The notes under the pieces: model-generated
The model's input: only the letters and a program-made list of their open reading frames with translations
What the model was told of the DNA's origin: nothing
Databases searched by the model: none
Assembly (NCBI GenBank): GCA_963705635.1
Contig: CAVPKH010000004.1
Span: 930,001 to 994,000, forward strand
Source: VRUE01 sp963705635
Lineage (GTDB): Bacteria; Actinomycetota; Thermoleophilia; Solirubrobacterales; 70-9
Reading direction: 5' to 3'
Length of the DNA stretch: 64,000 bases
Shown: one piece after another, positions 24,610 through 35,000 of the stretch
How the letters are laid out: each line of letters starts with the position of its first letter
Position numbering within the stretch: the stretch's first letter is position 1
Translations under genes and position numbers: made by a program

Positions 24610-25752
24610 TCAGAGCCCGAACGTCTTGGCGATGATGTTGCGCTGGATCTCGGAGGTGCCGCCGTAGATGGTCGAGACCAGCGAGGTGCGGACAAGGCGC
24701 TCCATGTCGTACTCGGAGGCGTAGCCGTAGCCGCCCATCATCTGCATGCCCTCGAGCGCGGCTCGCTTGGTGACCTCGGTGACGAAGAGCTTCACCATCG
24801 AGGCCTCGCGGGGCAGCATCTGGTCGGGGTCCTCGTCGGTCAGGGTGGCGACCCAGCGGGTCATCAGGCGGGCGGCCTCGATCTCGGTCGCCATGTCGGC
24901 GATGCGGTGCTGGAGCGACTGGAAGGAGCCGATCGGGCGACCGAACTGCTCGCGTTCTTTGACGTAGACGATGAGGTCGTCGAAGACGCGCTGGGCGATC
25001 CCCAGCATCGTCGCGGCGAGGATCAGCCGCTCGACGTTGAGCCCGGCCATCAGCTGGGTCCAGGCCTGGTCGACCTGGCCGAGCACGGCGTCGGCGGGCG
25101 CCTCGACGTCGGTGAAGTAGAGGTGGTTGGTGTCGCGGCCACCCATCGTGTCGATCGGGACGATCTCGAGGCCGTCGGCGTCGCGCGGGACCCAGATCAT
25201 CGTCATGCCCTCGTGCTTCGAGGCCGAGCGGGTAGTGCGGCAGACGACGAGGACGTGGTCGGCGATGTGGGCGTTGGAGCAGAAGACCTTCTGGCCGTTG
25301 AGCACGTAGCCGTCCTCGACGCTCTCGGCGAAGGTGGTGAGGGCGCCGACGTCCGAGCCGGCCTCGGGCTCGGTCATCGCGATCGCCTCGACCGCGCCCT
25401 CGGAGATTCCGCCGAGGATCTCCTCCTTCTGCTGCTCGGTGCCGAAGCGCTTTGTGGCGCCGGCGACGATCAGCGTCGTCGCGTAGCCGCCGATCGGAGC
25501 CAGCGCCCGCGAGGTCTCCTCCATGAAGACGCAGGCGTCGAGCATCGTCCCACCGGAGCCGCCGTACTCCTCCGGGATCGTCACCCCGAGCCAGCCCAGC
25601 TCGGCCATTTCCTTGTAGATCGTCGCGTTGTGGTGGTCGCGATAGCCGTCGGTGAGACGCTCGCGCTGATCCGGCGTGCCGCACTCGTGATCGCAGTAGC
25701 GCCGGATCGCGTCGACGAAGTCCTCCTGCTCGTCCGTCAGCGCGAAATCCAC
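24610..25752 (-). CDS. Acyl-CoA dehydrogenase
   Basis: 380 residues covering the full family: N-terminal helices (DFALTDEQEDFVDAIRRY), the FAD-contacting AIAMTEPEAGSDVGAL near residue 125, and the C-terminal helical domain ending MMGGYGYASEYDMERL and IYGGTSEIQRNIIAKTFGL. It would oxidise an acyl-CoA to the 2,3-enoyl-CoA with FAD. The position that holds the catalytic Glu in medium-chain enzymes (YEGTS) is Gly here (YGGTS), as in several subfamilies that place the base elsewhere. The substrate is unknown. It is flanked by two tRNAs. Confidence 0.88.
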   Translation of the reverse strand: MDFALTDEQEDFVDAIRRYCDHECGTPDQRERLTDGYRDHHNATIYKEMAELGWLGVTIPEEYGGSGGTMLDACVFMEETSRALAPIGGYATTLIVAGATKRFGTEQQKEEILGGISEGAVEAIAMTEPEAGSDVGALTTFAESVEDGYVLNGQKVFCSNAHIADHVLVVCRTTRSASKHEGMTMIWVPRDADGLEIVPIDTMGGRDTNHLYFTDVEAPADAVLGQVDQAWTQLMAGLNVERLILAATMLGIAQRVFDDLIVYVKEREQFGRPIGSFQSLQHRIADMATEIEAARLMTRWVATLTDEDPDQMLPREASMVKLFVTEVTKRAALEGMQMMGGYGYASEYDMERLVRTSLVSTIYGGTSEIQRNIIAKTFGL

Positions 25753-25807
25753 TGAGCGGCAGCCTAACGATCTGAGAGGTCAAACCGCTCAACCGCGGCA
25801 ATTGAGA

Positions 25808-25880
<73 letters not shown>

Positions 25881-25942
25881 GGGTGGCGGCTCTTCCGAGC
25901 CGGACCTGCGCGAGCAGCGATCTTAATGGTTGGCGGCGGGCC

Positions 25943-26455
25943 TCAGCTGTCGAGGCCCGGGATCGGGTCGATCGGCAGCTCGCCGTGAATCGCCTCGAGC
26001 TCGGCGAGGTCCACCTGATCCTGCGGGCGAGCGGCGAGGCGCTTGAAGCCGACGACGCTGGGAAGCGCGGCAACCCGAACCGTCAGGCCGTTCCACTCCG
26101 CCGTCTGCGCCCGCTCCGAGACGGTGTCGTAGTCGAGCGGGGGCGGGCCGCCGCGCAGGATGCGGATGATGCCGTGGCGGCTGTTGACTCGCAGGTGCCC
26201 GGCGTCAGCGACATCCTCCTTGCCGAGCTCCTTGTCGTCGCGAAAACGCCTCGCGTCGATTCGCTCCAGGAAGCGAAGCACCGCGGCATCGGACGCCGGC
26301 CCATCCGGCACGAGCAGATCGGAGTCCTTGGTCGCGCGCACGTAGCCATGGAAAATCACGCTGAAGCCGCCAATGACCACATAGTCCAGGCCGACGGCAT
26401 TCGTGTCGGCTACAGCGCCGGTCAGGTCAGGACCAGAGAGCGCGTCTTGGGACAT
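25943..26455 (-). CDS. Nucleotidyltransferase-like protein (AbiEii/MNT type)
   Basis: 170 residues. Near the N-terminus LDYVVIGGFSVIFHGYVRATKDSDLLV gives the GG(F)S…HG..R.T.D.D pattern of minimal nucleotidyltransferases, including the type IV toxin AbiEii family. The rest resembles stand-alone members (LPSVVGFKRLAARPQDQVDLAEL). The start at MSQDALSGPDL overlaps the preceding small gene by 29 nt, suggesting a two-gene cassette. Toxin activity is only a hypothesis. Confidence 0.65.
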   Translation of the reverse strand: MSQDALSGPDLTGAVADTNAVGLDYVVIGGFSVIFHGYVRATKDSDLLVPDGPASDAAVLRFLERIDARRFRDDKELGKEDVADAGHLRVNSRHGIIRILRGGPPPLDYDTVSERAQTAEWNGLTVRVAALPSVVGFKRLAARPQDQVDLAELEAIHGELPIDPIPGLDS

Positions 26456-26645
26456 GGCCAGCCTTGATCGATGCGACGAGCAGCGAGACTGCCTGCTGAG
26501 AGAGCTTCTGCCCTTGCTCAAGGCGTTGCGAGGGCGTCATCGCCATCGTTGAAGCCCGCTGCTGCTCCGCCTCTTCACGGTTGATACGCGCCCACTCAGC
26601 CTCGTTGCCGGGCGCCAGGAGGGGCTTGCGCGGTTTGTTGGCCAC
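26427..26645 (-). CDS. Small helical partner of the nucleotidyltransferase, hypothetical
   Basis: 72 residues from a GTG (VANKPRKPLLAPGNEAEWAR). The charged, Gln-rich helical stretch MTPSQRLEQGQKLSQQAVSLL resembles short proteins often encoded directly upstream of AbiEii/DUF6036-like nucleotidyltransferases. It overlaps the downstream gene by 29 nt. It may be an antitoxin or specificity partner. The start is uncertain; an ATG further upstream (26705) exists but would add a poorly supported segment. Confidence 0.5.
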   Translation of the reverse strand: MANKPRKPLLAPGNEAEWARINREEAEQQRASTMAMTPSQRLEQGQKLSQQAVSLLVASIKAGHVPRRALWS

Positions 26646-26728
26646 AACCAGATGGTACGCCAATGGGTGGCCGCCCGTGCCCGCAAGGAACACGGCGACG
26701 GCCAATCCCAGAGGCTACGCAGTCCCGC

Positions 26729-27217
26729 TCAGCTGAACTTCGAGGGTTCGACGCGGCAGTACTTGAATTCGAAGGCAAGCACCTCGTTGTTGGCCAGGGT
26801 GGCGGTGTGGGAGAGGCGAATCTGCATCGCCGTGGCGCCGTTCTTGTCGCCGGCCTTGAGCTTCTTGGCGATCTGCAGGAAGAAGCCTTCCTCTTCTCCG
26901 ATGTACTTCAGCCACTTGGCGAGCTTGGCCTGGTCAGCGGTCGGCTGGGGAACCGCCTTGAGCTTGCCGATCGCCTTGTGCAGGGCACCGGCCGCCTTCG
27001 TGAACTGGGCCGCCGCGGGCTTGAGTTCACCAGCCTTGACTTTGCCTTTGACGCCCTTGAGGATCCGTTCGTTCGCCTGCACGTTGGTCTTGCAGATCGG
27101 TTCAACGGCTTCCTTGTAGCTTTCGCGCGTAACTTCGGTCGCCTGCGCAAATGGCGCCGCCAACAGAGCAAAGACCAGTACGAACGCGCCTAGCGCGCAA
27201 AAGCTCTTCTTCCCCAC
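26729..27217 (-). CDS. Exported helical protein, hypothetical
   Basis: 162 residues from a GTG preceded by an excellent AAGGGAGGT at 5-nt spacing, which I choose over the upstream ATGs. The signal peptide is SFCALGAFVLVFALLAAPFAQA. The mature part is Lys/Ala-rich helical (ICKTNVQANERILKGVKGKVK…LHKAIGKLKAVPQP) and ends FEFKYCRVEPSKFS. There are two cysteines. It is probably a small four-helix secreted protein; function unknown. Confidence 0.65.
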   Translation of the reverse strand: MGKKSFCALGAFVLVFALLAAPFAQATEVTRESYKEAVEPICKTNVQANERILKGVKGKVKAGELKPAAAQFTKAAGALHKAIGKLKAVPQPTADQAKLAKWLKYIGEEEGFFLQIAKKLKAGDKNGATAMQIRLSHTATLANNEVLAFEFKYCRVEPSKFS

Positions 27218-27327
27218 CGGATACCTCCCTTTCGTTCCCGTCTTCCCAAGCATCTTCATCTTCCCAAACACACGCGGGTGCCCAGGGACTCGGCAGCTTA
27301 GGGGATCGTTAAGGGCAGCTCTCCCCC

Positions 27328-28032
27328 CTACCGGTAAAACGCCACGTAAAACGGCTCCCTGGTCCGCGCCGTCCCTTCGAAGGTCTGCACCTCCACCTGC
27401 GGGGCGGGACAGGAAGCGGTGCCGCCGATCTTGACCAGGGCATTGACGTTGCCGCCGACTTCGAACTGCGGCGTGACCTGAGCGCCCCTGGGAACGAAGC
27501 CGGAGACTTCGAGGCAGTAGATCCCGGCCAGGCTTCCGTCTTTGGCGAAGGCGACGTTCTTGGAGAGGTTGGAGTCCAGGGTCGCTTCTTTGCTCACGTG
27601 GGCGAAGGCGACCGGGTTGGCCGATTCGGCGTTCGTGGCGAAGTCGGCCCTGGAGGCGCTTGGGACCTGGGAGAGGGTCGACTCCACGACCTTGTCGCCG
27701 GTGACCGCCTCGGGGGCGATCTTTTCGTTGGTGACGGCTCCGGCTGCAAGAGAGCCGGTAGCTACCGAGCTCGCGGTCATCTTCGCCGCCGTGATCGAGC
27801 CGTCGGCGATCTTGCCCTGCTTGATCGCCGCGGCCTTGATCTTCGGCGCGGTGACGGCGTTGGTGCGGATCTTGTCCGCGGTTACGGCCCCGGGGCGAAG
27901 CTGGGGCTCGCCGACGGACTTGTCGGCGATCTTGGAGGCGGCATAGGCGGAGGCTCCGGTGAGGGCGACGAAGAGCGCCAGGGTGGAGACGACGTTGGCG
28001 TAGCTCAGTCTCGGCTTCATTTCTTGTCTCAT
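27328..28032 (-). CDS. Exported decapeptide-repeat protein (last gene of a four-gene operon)
   Basis: 234 residues. The signal peptide (YANVVSTLALFVALTGASAYA) is followed by about seven 10-residue units (RPGAVTADKI, RTNAVTAPKI, ADGSITAAKM, AAGAVTNEKI, APEAVTGDKV) and a C-terminal domain with two cysteines. It is the same architecture as the protein at 11805-12452. The ATG at 28032 overlaps the stop of the preceding gene (ATGA), indicating coupling. Probably a surface or secreted stalk protein. Confidence 0.7.
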   Translation of the reverse strand: MRQEMKPRLSYANVVSTLALFVALTGASAYAASKIADKSVGEPQLRPGAVTADKIRTNAVTAPKIKAAAIKQGKIADGSITAAKMTASSVATGSLAAGAVTNEKIAPEAVTGDKVVESTLSQVPSASRADFATNAESANPVAFAHVSKEATLDSNLSKNVAFAKDGSLAGIYCLEVSGFVPRGAQVTPQFEVGGNVNALVKIGGTASCPAPQVEVQTFEGTARTREPFYVAFYR

Positions 28033-28793
28033 CCCTTCGGCTTGCAGCTTCGAGTCAAGGTGTTGTCGAGCTTCAAGCCCCCGGCGAAGGAGAAGGTCGT
28101 CTTCATCAGCGGGAAGGCGACGCTGCGAAGGCCCTTCGGGGCGGGACAGCCTGCGGAGAGGAAGCGCTTCTTGTTGAGGTTCAGGGAGATCCCGGTGACG
28201 TAGCCCCATTCGCCTGTGGCCCTGGGGAAGGCGGCTTCGAGGATCGTGCCGAAGGTTCCCTTTGCCTGCTTGACCTTGAAGGGCAATACGAACGAGGTCG
28301 GCAAGGGCTTGGTGCCGTAGATGTGGCCGAAGATCGCCGGCTTTCCTCCGATCGTGCCGTTGAAGGCCAACAGGCGTCCTTCGGAGGGGAAGGGGGACTG
28401 CTCGGGGAGCTTCACGTCGGCGGAGAAGCTGCCTTCTCCGATCAGGGATGAGCGGCAGGCTTCAAGGGCCTCCTGGTTGTTGGAGGGGTTGATGTGGCCG
28501 ATGCGGCAGTGGGGGATGCCGTGCAGGTCGAGATGGCCTGCGGAGTTGATCGCCACGGTCATCTTCTGCAGCTGGGGCAGGGCGGTTTCGCTCAGGGCCT
28601 CGATGTTGCCCGAGACGCTCACCGAGACCGGGGCCGATCCCTTGCGGGGCAACCTGTTGGGAGAGAGGCTTCCCTGGACCGCTACCCGCACTCCTTGCTT
28701 TTGGCTTACCTCGGCGCTCCCTGACACCGCGAAGAGCGCCAGGGAGGCCAGCAGGGCGCTCCCCAGGAGCGCCGGGAGACGAAGCCTTCCCAT
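28029..28793 (-). CDS. Exported protein, hypothetical (third gene of the operon)
   Basis: 254 residues. The signal peptide is RLPALLGSALLASLALFAVSGSA. The mature protein is beta-rich with four cysteines and a short Lys-containing tail (TRSCKPKG). No catalytic motif is seen. It starts 3 nt after the stop of the 1069-residue exported protein and its own stop overlaps the next start, so it is made in step with both. Function unknown. Confidence 0.6.
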   Translation of the reverse strand: MGRLRLPALLGSALLASLALFAVSGSAEVSQKQGVRVAVQGSLSPNRLPRKGSAPVSVSVSGNIEALSETALPQLQKMTVAINSAGHLDLHGIPHCRIGHINPSNNQEALEACRSSLIGEGSFSADVKLPEQSPFPSEGRLLAFNGTIGGKPAIFGHIYGTKPLPTSFVLPFKVKQAKGTFGTILEAAFPRATGEWGYVTGISLNLNKKRFLSAGCPAPKGLRSVAFPLMKTTFSFAGGLKLDNTLTRSCKPKG

Positions 28794-28796
28794 CTC

Positions 28797-31700
28797 CTAA
28801 CGCGCTCGCTTGGAGGGCTTTTGCTTCTTGGCCTTGCCGCAGGCGCTCTTCAGCTCGGGATGCAAGACGACCCTGGCGCCGTTTTGGCCGGTGAATTTGG
28901 CCGTCGCCCTGGCCGGGGCCTTGCAGATGTCTCTGCTGTTGACCAGGATGCCCTTGTTACCGCCCTTAAGGGTCAAGGTGAAGCTCTCCACCGGGGCGTC
29001 GGGGACGAGTTCGAAGGTGTTGCGGATCCCTCCGTTCACCGAGTCGACACGTCCGACGACGTTGACGTCGATTTTGCCCTGCAGCGCCACGACCACGTCG
29101 GGCAGTTCGTGGCTGGAGGACCTGAGGTAGACGTTGCCGGTCAGGGTTTCGTCAAGCAGCGGCGATTTGGCCGAGGCCGATCCGTAGATCGATCCCGACG
29201 GGCAACCCGTGCCGTTGCCCGCGCCGGCGTTGAACTGGACCCTGGTGCAGACCGTGCCGATGTGGCCCTGGTCGAGGAACTCGGAGTGAGGCAGCGCTAC
29301 GGAGGTGTAGGCGATGTTGGCTCCGCCGGGGGGCATGGTCAACGTCGCTCTGAACTTCGGGTGGCTACCTCTGTGGGTGCCGCCGAAGAGGCGGAAGGCG
29401 AGCTTCGGCTTGAAGCCCAGGGCGGCGCAGTTGGACACCTGGAAGGGAGTTGCCGCCGCGAAGAGGCTGTCGTCGGCGGTCGAGAGCAGGTTCCCCCCCA
29501 CGCCGGTGACCAGCCCGTTGACGCTCATCGGGCTGCAGTTCGTGGGGTTGATCGTCGTCTGTGGACGATCCATCCGCAACCTCACGTCCCTTGTGCGGAG
29601 GATCACTCCGTGCAGGATCGTCGGGAAGGGGTCGGAGACGGCTTTGACCTGGGTCGAGCTGGGATCGACCTGGAGGGCCACTCTGACGACCACGTTGCCG
29701 AGGTCGATCGGCCCGGCTATCCCGGGTGCCACCACGGCAAGACTCAAGGGAGCGCCTTTGTAGGGACCGGCCAGGTAGACCTTGCCGGGGAAGTAGTTGG
29801 GGCCGGGACCCGCACCCAGGCCTGCGCTCAAGCTGCCGATCTGCGAGGCGGCGGGGCAAGCCGGGTGAGCCAGCTCCTGGGCTCCCGTCCCCTCCGCCGT
29901 GGAGATCGAGGCGATCACCGCCTCGGGGCAGAAGGGGATGCCGGCGATCTTCGCCACCAGGCCCGGCGGCAGGACCGTGGTCACCTGGCTCAGTTCCTGT
30001 TCTGAGTCTTCCCTTGAGAGGCGGAAGAGGAACGGGGAGTAGGCGCCTGCGACCGGGTTGAGAGTGCCGCCGGAGAACTTCGGCGTGAAGGAACGATGCG
30101 CGGCGTCCGGGGGACACGGAGTGCCGTTGGGGCCTTCGGTGACGTTGTAGGCGTTGGAGGCGTCGACCGGCTTTTGCGGCTGGGCGTAGGAGGCGACTTC
30201 GATCCCGATCGTCTGCTTGCCGCAGGTCGGTGGGCTGACCAGTGGGGCCCTGGGGCCCGAGCGGAACTTCAGGGTCAGGTCGTCGAAGGGGAACTGCGGC
30301 GTGTCCTGGAAGGTGGTGACGATCTGCCCGGTCACGGGATCGACGTCGATCTTGCCCGGGATCTTGATCAGCACGCCGCGTTCTTCGGTGTCGTGGAGCA
30401 CTAGATACAAGGCGAAGAGCGAGCCGAAGGGATTGTCGCCCTGGGCAGCCAGGTACATCGAGCCCTCAAGTGCCTTGGGAAGCAACGGCGTTTGCAGCGT
30501 CACTTCGCCGATGCGCGAGGCATCTGGACATTCGATCGCTTCGTTCGTGCCGAGCTTCATCTGCGCCAGCGAGCAGCTCTTCAGTCCGTCGGCAAAGGAA
30601 GGACTGAAGCTCATGCCTTCCGGCAGCTCCACCGTAATCCGCTTCACCGGCGGGGTCGCCAGGGCGTTGGGGTTTTCGTTCTGGGCGATCTTGACGTGGA
30701 CGTCGAGACCGGTCGGCGTGTTGGCCTGCTTGCCGGTCGGTTCGATTTCGACGTCGGGATCGAAGCGCGGTTTGTCGCAGTCGGTGATCAGGCCCGGCAG
30801 CGTGTGGTCGATCTCGGGGCCGAAAACGTTCTTGTGCTGCCAGGAGTCGTAGTGGTGCAAGCGGAAGACGTTGTCGGATTCGCACTGGGACGGGACCGAG
30901 AGGAAGGGCCGGACGACGCCGTCGACGGCACATTTGGACAGGCCGCAGCCCACTCGCGCGCCATCGTGGCTGGGGTCGCCGGGGACCCCCCAAAGGGTCA
31001 GCTTCTGGGTGTAGGGCGGCAGGGTCTCGTTGATGTCGGGCACTTCGGAGGTGATCGCGTAGCGGTTTGCCGGGTCCAGCGAGACTTTGATGTGGACGGG
31101 GTTGCCGTTGACGTAGAAGGCGAGGTCGGTGACCGACCCGCGCGGGTGGGTGAGGTTGTAGACGGGAATTCGGGGCGTGTACATCTCTTCCGGCCCTCCC
31201 GTGATCGGGAAGAGCCTGACGGTCTCCACGCCGACGATGCTGGAGACCGGGCATGGGCCGGAGAGGAACTGCACTTGGGTGCATTCGCCCACCGCGGAGG
31301 GGTTGCCGATGAAGCCCGGTGGGGTGTCGACGTGCAGGTCGCGGAGGGTATCTGCCTCCTGCGTCAGGATCGGTTTACTCGGGTCCGGGACGTAGGTGTT
31401 GAGGTCGAAGGGGATCGGGAAGAGGTCTGGGTGGGAGCCGGCTTCGCGCTCGGCGGCGTGGGCGTCGGACTGCACGAAGTCCGGTGTGAAGCTCGATGCG
31501 ACGACGCCGAAACCGGCCGCTTCGGGATCGATCTGGGTCGGCTCTTCGGCCGTTGCCGGGACCGCGGCGCCGCCGCCTTCGACTTCGGCGGTCGCGGTCA
31601 AGACGCCTTCGGCGGTCGGGGAGACTTTGACCGCCACCGCGAAGTAGAGGCTGACGTCGTAGGCCAGGACCGATTCCGTGGTGGTGCAGGTGAAGGAGCT

Positions 31701-32006
31701 GTCGCCCACTTTGCCCGGGCATTTCCATTGCAGTGCGCCATGCGCGCCTTCGAAGTGAAACGGCGCTTTGCGGGTGACCCCGGGGGGCAGCTGGATCTTC
31801 AGGGTCAGCGTCCCCGAGCTGTCGGTGTCACCGACGTTTTCGACGTCGACCCAGTACTGGCCTTCGCCGCCGGGGACGAAGTGCGTCTGGGCGTGGTGCA
31901 GGTCGAGGTTCCAGATCGGCGCCGCCGAGGCGCTCGCCGCGCCGAGCAGGCCGATGGCGCAGAGAGCCAACGCCGCAGTTGAGATCAAGCGTCGTCCCAT
32001 GCTCAT
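28797..32006 (-). CDS. Large exported modular protein, hypothetical (second gene of the operon)
   Basis: 1069 residues. A signal peptide (LISTAALALCAIGLLGAASASA) precedes a domain with COG1361-like wording (GQYWVDVENVGDTDSSGTLTL). Then come repeated beta modules marked by CPxxSxIG … PLL…LxGxVYL (for example ECPDASRIGEV…LEGSMYLA, ACPAASQIGSL…GKVYLAG, GCPSGSIYGSA…GNVYLRS). The C-terminus is basic (KAKKQKPSKRAR). It is paralogous to 53575-56221. Its start overlaps the stop of the NHL protein (ATGA). A cell-surface structural or binding role is inferred. Confidence 0.65.
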   Translation of the reverse strand: MSMGRRLISTAALALCAIGLLGAASASAAPIWNLDLHHAQTHFVPGGEGQYWVDVENVGDTDSSGTLTLKIQLPPGVTRKAPFHFEGAHGALQWKCPGKVGDSSFTCTTTESVLAYDVSLYFAVAVKVSPTAEGVLTATAEVEGGGAAVPATAEEPTQIDPEAAGFGVVASSFTPDFVQSDAHAAEREAGSHPDLFPIPFDLNTYVPDPSKPILTQEADTLRDLHVDTPPGFIGNPSAVGECTQVQFLSGPCPVSSIVGVETVRLFPITGGPEEMYTPRIPVYNLTHPRGSVTDLAFYVNGNPVHIKVSLDPANRYAITSEVPDINETLPPYTQKLTLWGVPGDPSHDGARVGCGLSKCAVDGVVRPFLSVPSQCESDNVFRLHHYDSWQHKNVFGPEIDHTLPGLITDCDKPRFDPDVEIEPTGKQANTPTGLDVHVKIAQNENPNALATPPVKRITVELPEGMSFSPSFADGLKSCSLAQMKLGTNEAIECPDASRIGEVTLQTPLLPKALEGSMYLAAQGDNPFGSLFALYLVLHDTEERGVLIKIPGKIDVDPVTGQIVTTFQDTPQFPFDDLTLKFRSGPRAPLVSPPTCGKQTIGIEVASYAQPQKPVDASNAYNVTEGPNGTPCPPDAAHRSFTPKFSGGTLNPVAGAYSPFLFRLSREDSEQELSQVTTVLPPGLVAKIAGIPFCPEAVIASISTAEGTGAQELAHPACPAASQIGSLSAGLGAGPGPNYFPGKVYLAGPYKGAPLSLAVVAPGIAGPIDLGNVVVRVALQVDPSSTQVKAVSDPFPTILHGVILRTRDVRLRMDRPQTTINPTNCSPMSVNGLVTGVGGNLLSTADDSLFAAATPFQVSNCAALGFKPKLAFRLFGGTHRGSHPKFRATLTMPPGGANIAYTSVALPHSEFLDQGHIGTVCTRVQFNAGAGNGTGCPSGSIYGSASAKSPLLDETLTGNVYLRSSSHELPDVVVALQGKIDVNVVGRVDSVNGGIRNTFELVPDAPVESFTLTLKGGNKGILVNSRDICKAPARATAKFTGQNGARVVLHPELKSACGKAKKQKPSKRAR

Positions 32007-35000
32007 CGTGCTGCCCCCCGGTTGTTGTTGGCTTTGCCTTGGCGGCCGTGCTTGTGGCGGGTCGGCTTTACGCAGCGCGTCTTGCCGCCCTGCCTCACCT
32101 TTCGCTTGGGTTTGGCGCAGGCGATGCGACCGGGCCGCGAGACGTTGCCGACGCCGGCGATCGTCGCCGTGCCCGGTGCTGCTTCTTCGGGCGCCCCCTT
32201 CGGCGTTCCCTGGCAGACCTCCAGCGGACAGGGCTTCGGCGGCGGCGGGAATTCGAAGCCGCCACCGATCCGCGCGTCATAGAGGCGGCTGTAGCCGTCC
32301 AGAGCGTCCTGGGTGAGCTGAGCGGCCTCGATGAAGAAGATGTCGTGGCCGCTGGGGGTGACCCCGATGACGTGGGGAGCGTAACCTGGCCAGCTGGCCA
32401 GGCCGTCGCTGACCAAGAGCAGCCGCCCGTCGCGCCACTCGTAGACGTCTTCGCCGACTTCCGGGTTCTGCCCCGGACCGGCGGTGTTCTGGTCGGCGGC
32501 GACGAGCGCCGTCGGCGTCGCGAAGGCGAAGACTTCGCCGGCAGCGTCAAGGGACCCTACGTTGGCGCCGGGTCCATCTCCGTTGAGGTTGGGGGGGACC
32601 TGGCTCCTCGGCGCCGTGCCGTCCGCCGGGCAGGAGACGCAGATCAGCGAGCGATCGCGATCGTCGTAGCGGTAGTACTGGCGGGTGCCGGCGTTTTGCT
32701 GGCCGCCCAGCGCGTTCATGCTCGGGCTGTCGGATACGAACACCGCCACCGAGCCGTCGCGGCTCAGGTTGGCGGAAGTCGTGCTGCCGATGCCGTTCCC
32801 GGTGAGGCCGACGTAGGCGAGGTCGCCGCTTGTCACGTCGACCCGGTAGATGCCTTCATTGGCGGCGGCGCCGGGGAGCAGGCGGTTTCTGGACTTGAAG
32901 TAGACCCGCGAGCCGTCTTCGGACACGCCAACTGCGGAATTGCTCGATCCCATGACCCCGGCCTCCACGCCGGGGACCACGCAGGTGACGCAATCCAGGC
33001 TGCCGTCGCCGAGGTCGTAGCGGTAGATGTCGGCGCTGCTTTTCTCGCCGCTGCCTGGGTCAACACATTCTGCCGGCTCGGTGTCCTTCGCGACCAGGCG
33101 GCTCTGGGTGTAGAAGAAGGCGGCGCTGGGGGTCGACTTGAGGAAGACGGCGTTGCATTCGAGGCCCGAGACCGGCGGCGTGGATACCAGCGCGGTCGTT
33201 TCGGCGTCGATGTCGCGCACATAGAGGCGCCTGGTCCCGGCGGGGCAGACTTTGCCCTGGCTTTCGAAGAAGACCAACGAGCCATCGGCGGAGACCGCGT
33301 GCGCGCCACGGTTGCTTGCCGCCGGCGGAGCAGCTGCCCCGCAGGCCGGGACGGTGCCGTCGGGCAGCAGGCCGATCAGCTTCGGCGACCCCGAGCCGAT
33401 GTCGTAGAGGTTGCCGTCGTTCGGCCCGAGGGAGTATTCCGGGTCCCACGTTCCCTGGAGGCTTGCCAACACCGTAGACGCAGAATTCTCCGAGGCCGCC
33501 ACGAGGCCGGCCTCGTGCGGCGATTCGGAGCTGCCTTCGAGCTGCTGCGCCGGGCTGTCCGGAGTCAGCCGCCAGAGCGTGAATTTGCCGGCGGTGGAGT
33601 AGGGGCGGTTGAGGGAGATCATTTCCGAGAGGTCCCTGGGCCCACGCGGGACGAGCCATTCGGATTCGTTCGCCACTTCGCGGCTGGGGAGGATGCTCTT
33701 CGTCTTCCAGCCCGAGGGAGTGCGTTCGGTAAAGAGCATCGTGTTGAGGGTCCCCGTCTCGGAGTCCGGGGTGCCGCCCGAGACGCCATAAAGGGCGCGG
33801 TCGCCCGCGTCGGAGATCGAGAACTTTTCCCCCGCAAACCCTCCAACCGGGTTGCCACCCGTGTCGGGAGCGCTGGCCATCTCCCAGGCGCGGTCCGATC
33901 CCGGAGGGCCGGGCAGGTGGCCGTGGGAGAATGGCGCTTCGGAGGCGAGAGTGAGGGTGGTGAGGGTCATGTCCTCGCCGGCGGCCGGCCCGTCGGGGTT
34001 GCCGTTGTCGGCGAGGACGCGGTAGTGGTAGGCGGTACCCGGCTGCAGGCCTTCGATCTGCTGGGAGACCAGCTCGATTTCATCGCCCGAGCCGGCCGAG
34101 TGGATTTCGGTAGCCGTGCAGGGGTTGGCGTCGCAGGGGCCCTGGTCGCCGTATTCGAAGTAGTAGGTGGCAGCAATGCCGCGCGGGTCGACCCGGGAGT
34201 CCAGGCGCGCCGTCGTGGAGGTCAGAACCGGCGAGCCGACGGTCTCGACCAGGGGCGGTCCGAAGGTTTCGAAGCCGACGTCTTCGGTAATGCTCGGGCC
34301 GTTGGCGTTGGTGGCGGCGAGCCGGAAACGGTAGGCAACGTTCCTGGTCAGTCCCGTAATCGAAGCGCTGATCTGGTGAAGGTTCGTATCGACCGGGATC
34401 GCTCCGGCGGCGGGGCTGCAGGGGGCAGTGCCGCCGGAACTGAGATCGCCGAAGCCGCTGACTTTGAAGGCGGCTTCGCGCACGTACTCGAAGTGGCAGT
34501 CGCTGACCGACAGGCCTTGGGCGCCGATCGTGCCATGGAGGGTGGCCGAGGTGTTGGTGACGGCGCCGGCCGGGGAGATCGCCAGGTCGGGGCGCAGGAC
34601 GCGGGGGGCGAGGACGTGGACCTTGTTGTTGGCGGCGACGTAGACGTTGCCGTTGGTTTCGTCGACCGCGATGCCGGTGATGCCGGTCAGGTCGGTCGCG
34701 AACTCTTCGACGACGTTGCCGGCGCTGTCGTACTCGTCGACCCAGCTGGATTCTGCCCCGAAGCCAGAACGAGCGACATAGAGATGATCGTTTGAGGGAT
34801 CGACGGCAATGCCGTGCAAGTGGCCGGACCGGTTGATCGGCGTGGCGCTCGCATAGCCGCTGGCGGCGCTGTAGCGCCAGACGCTACTGCCGAAACCGAG
34901 CGTAGCGTAGAGGTTGTCGTTGGAATCGAAGGCCAGGCGGCAGGGGTTGCCCTGAGCCGAGGTGTCGATCGCGCCGGCAAGCGAGGCGCCGGCGGCGCTG

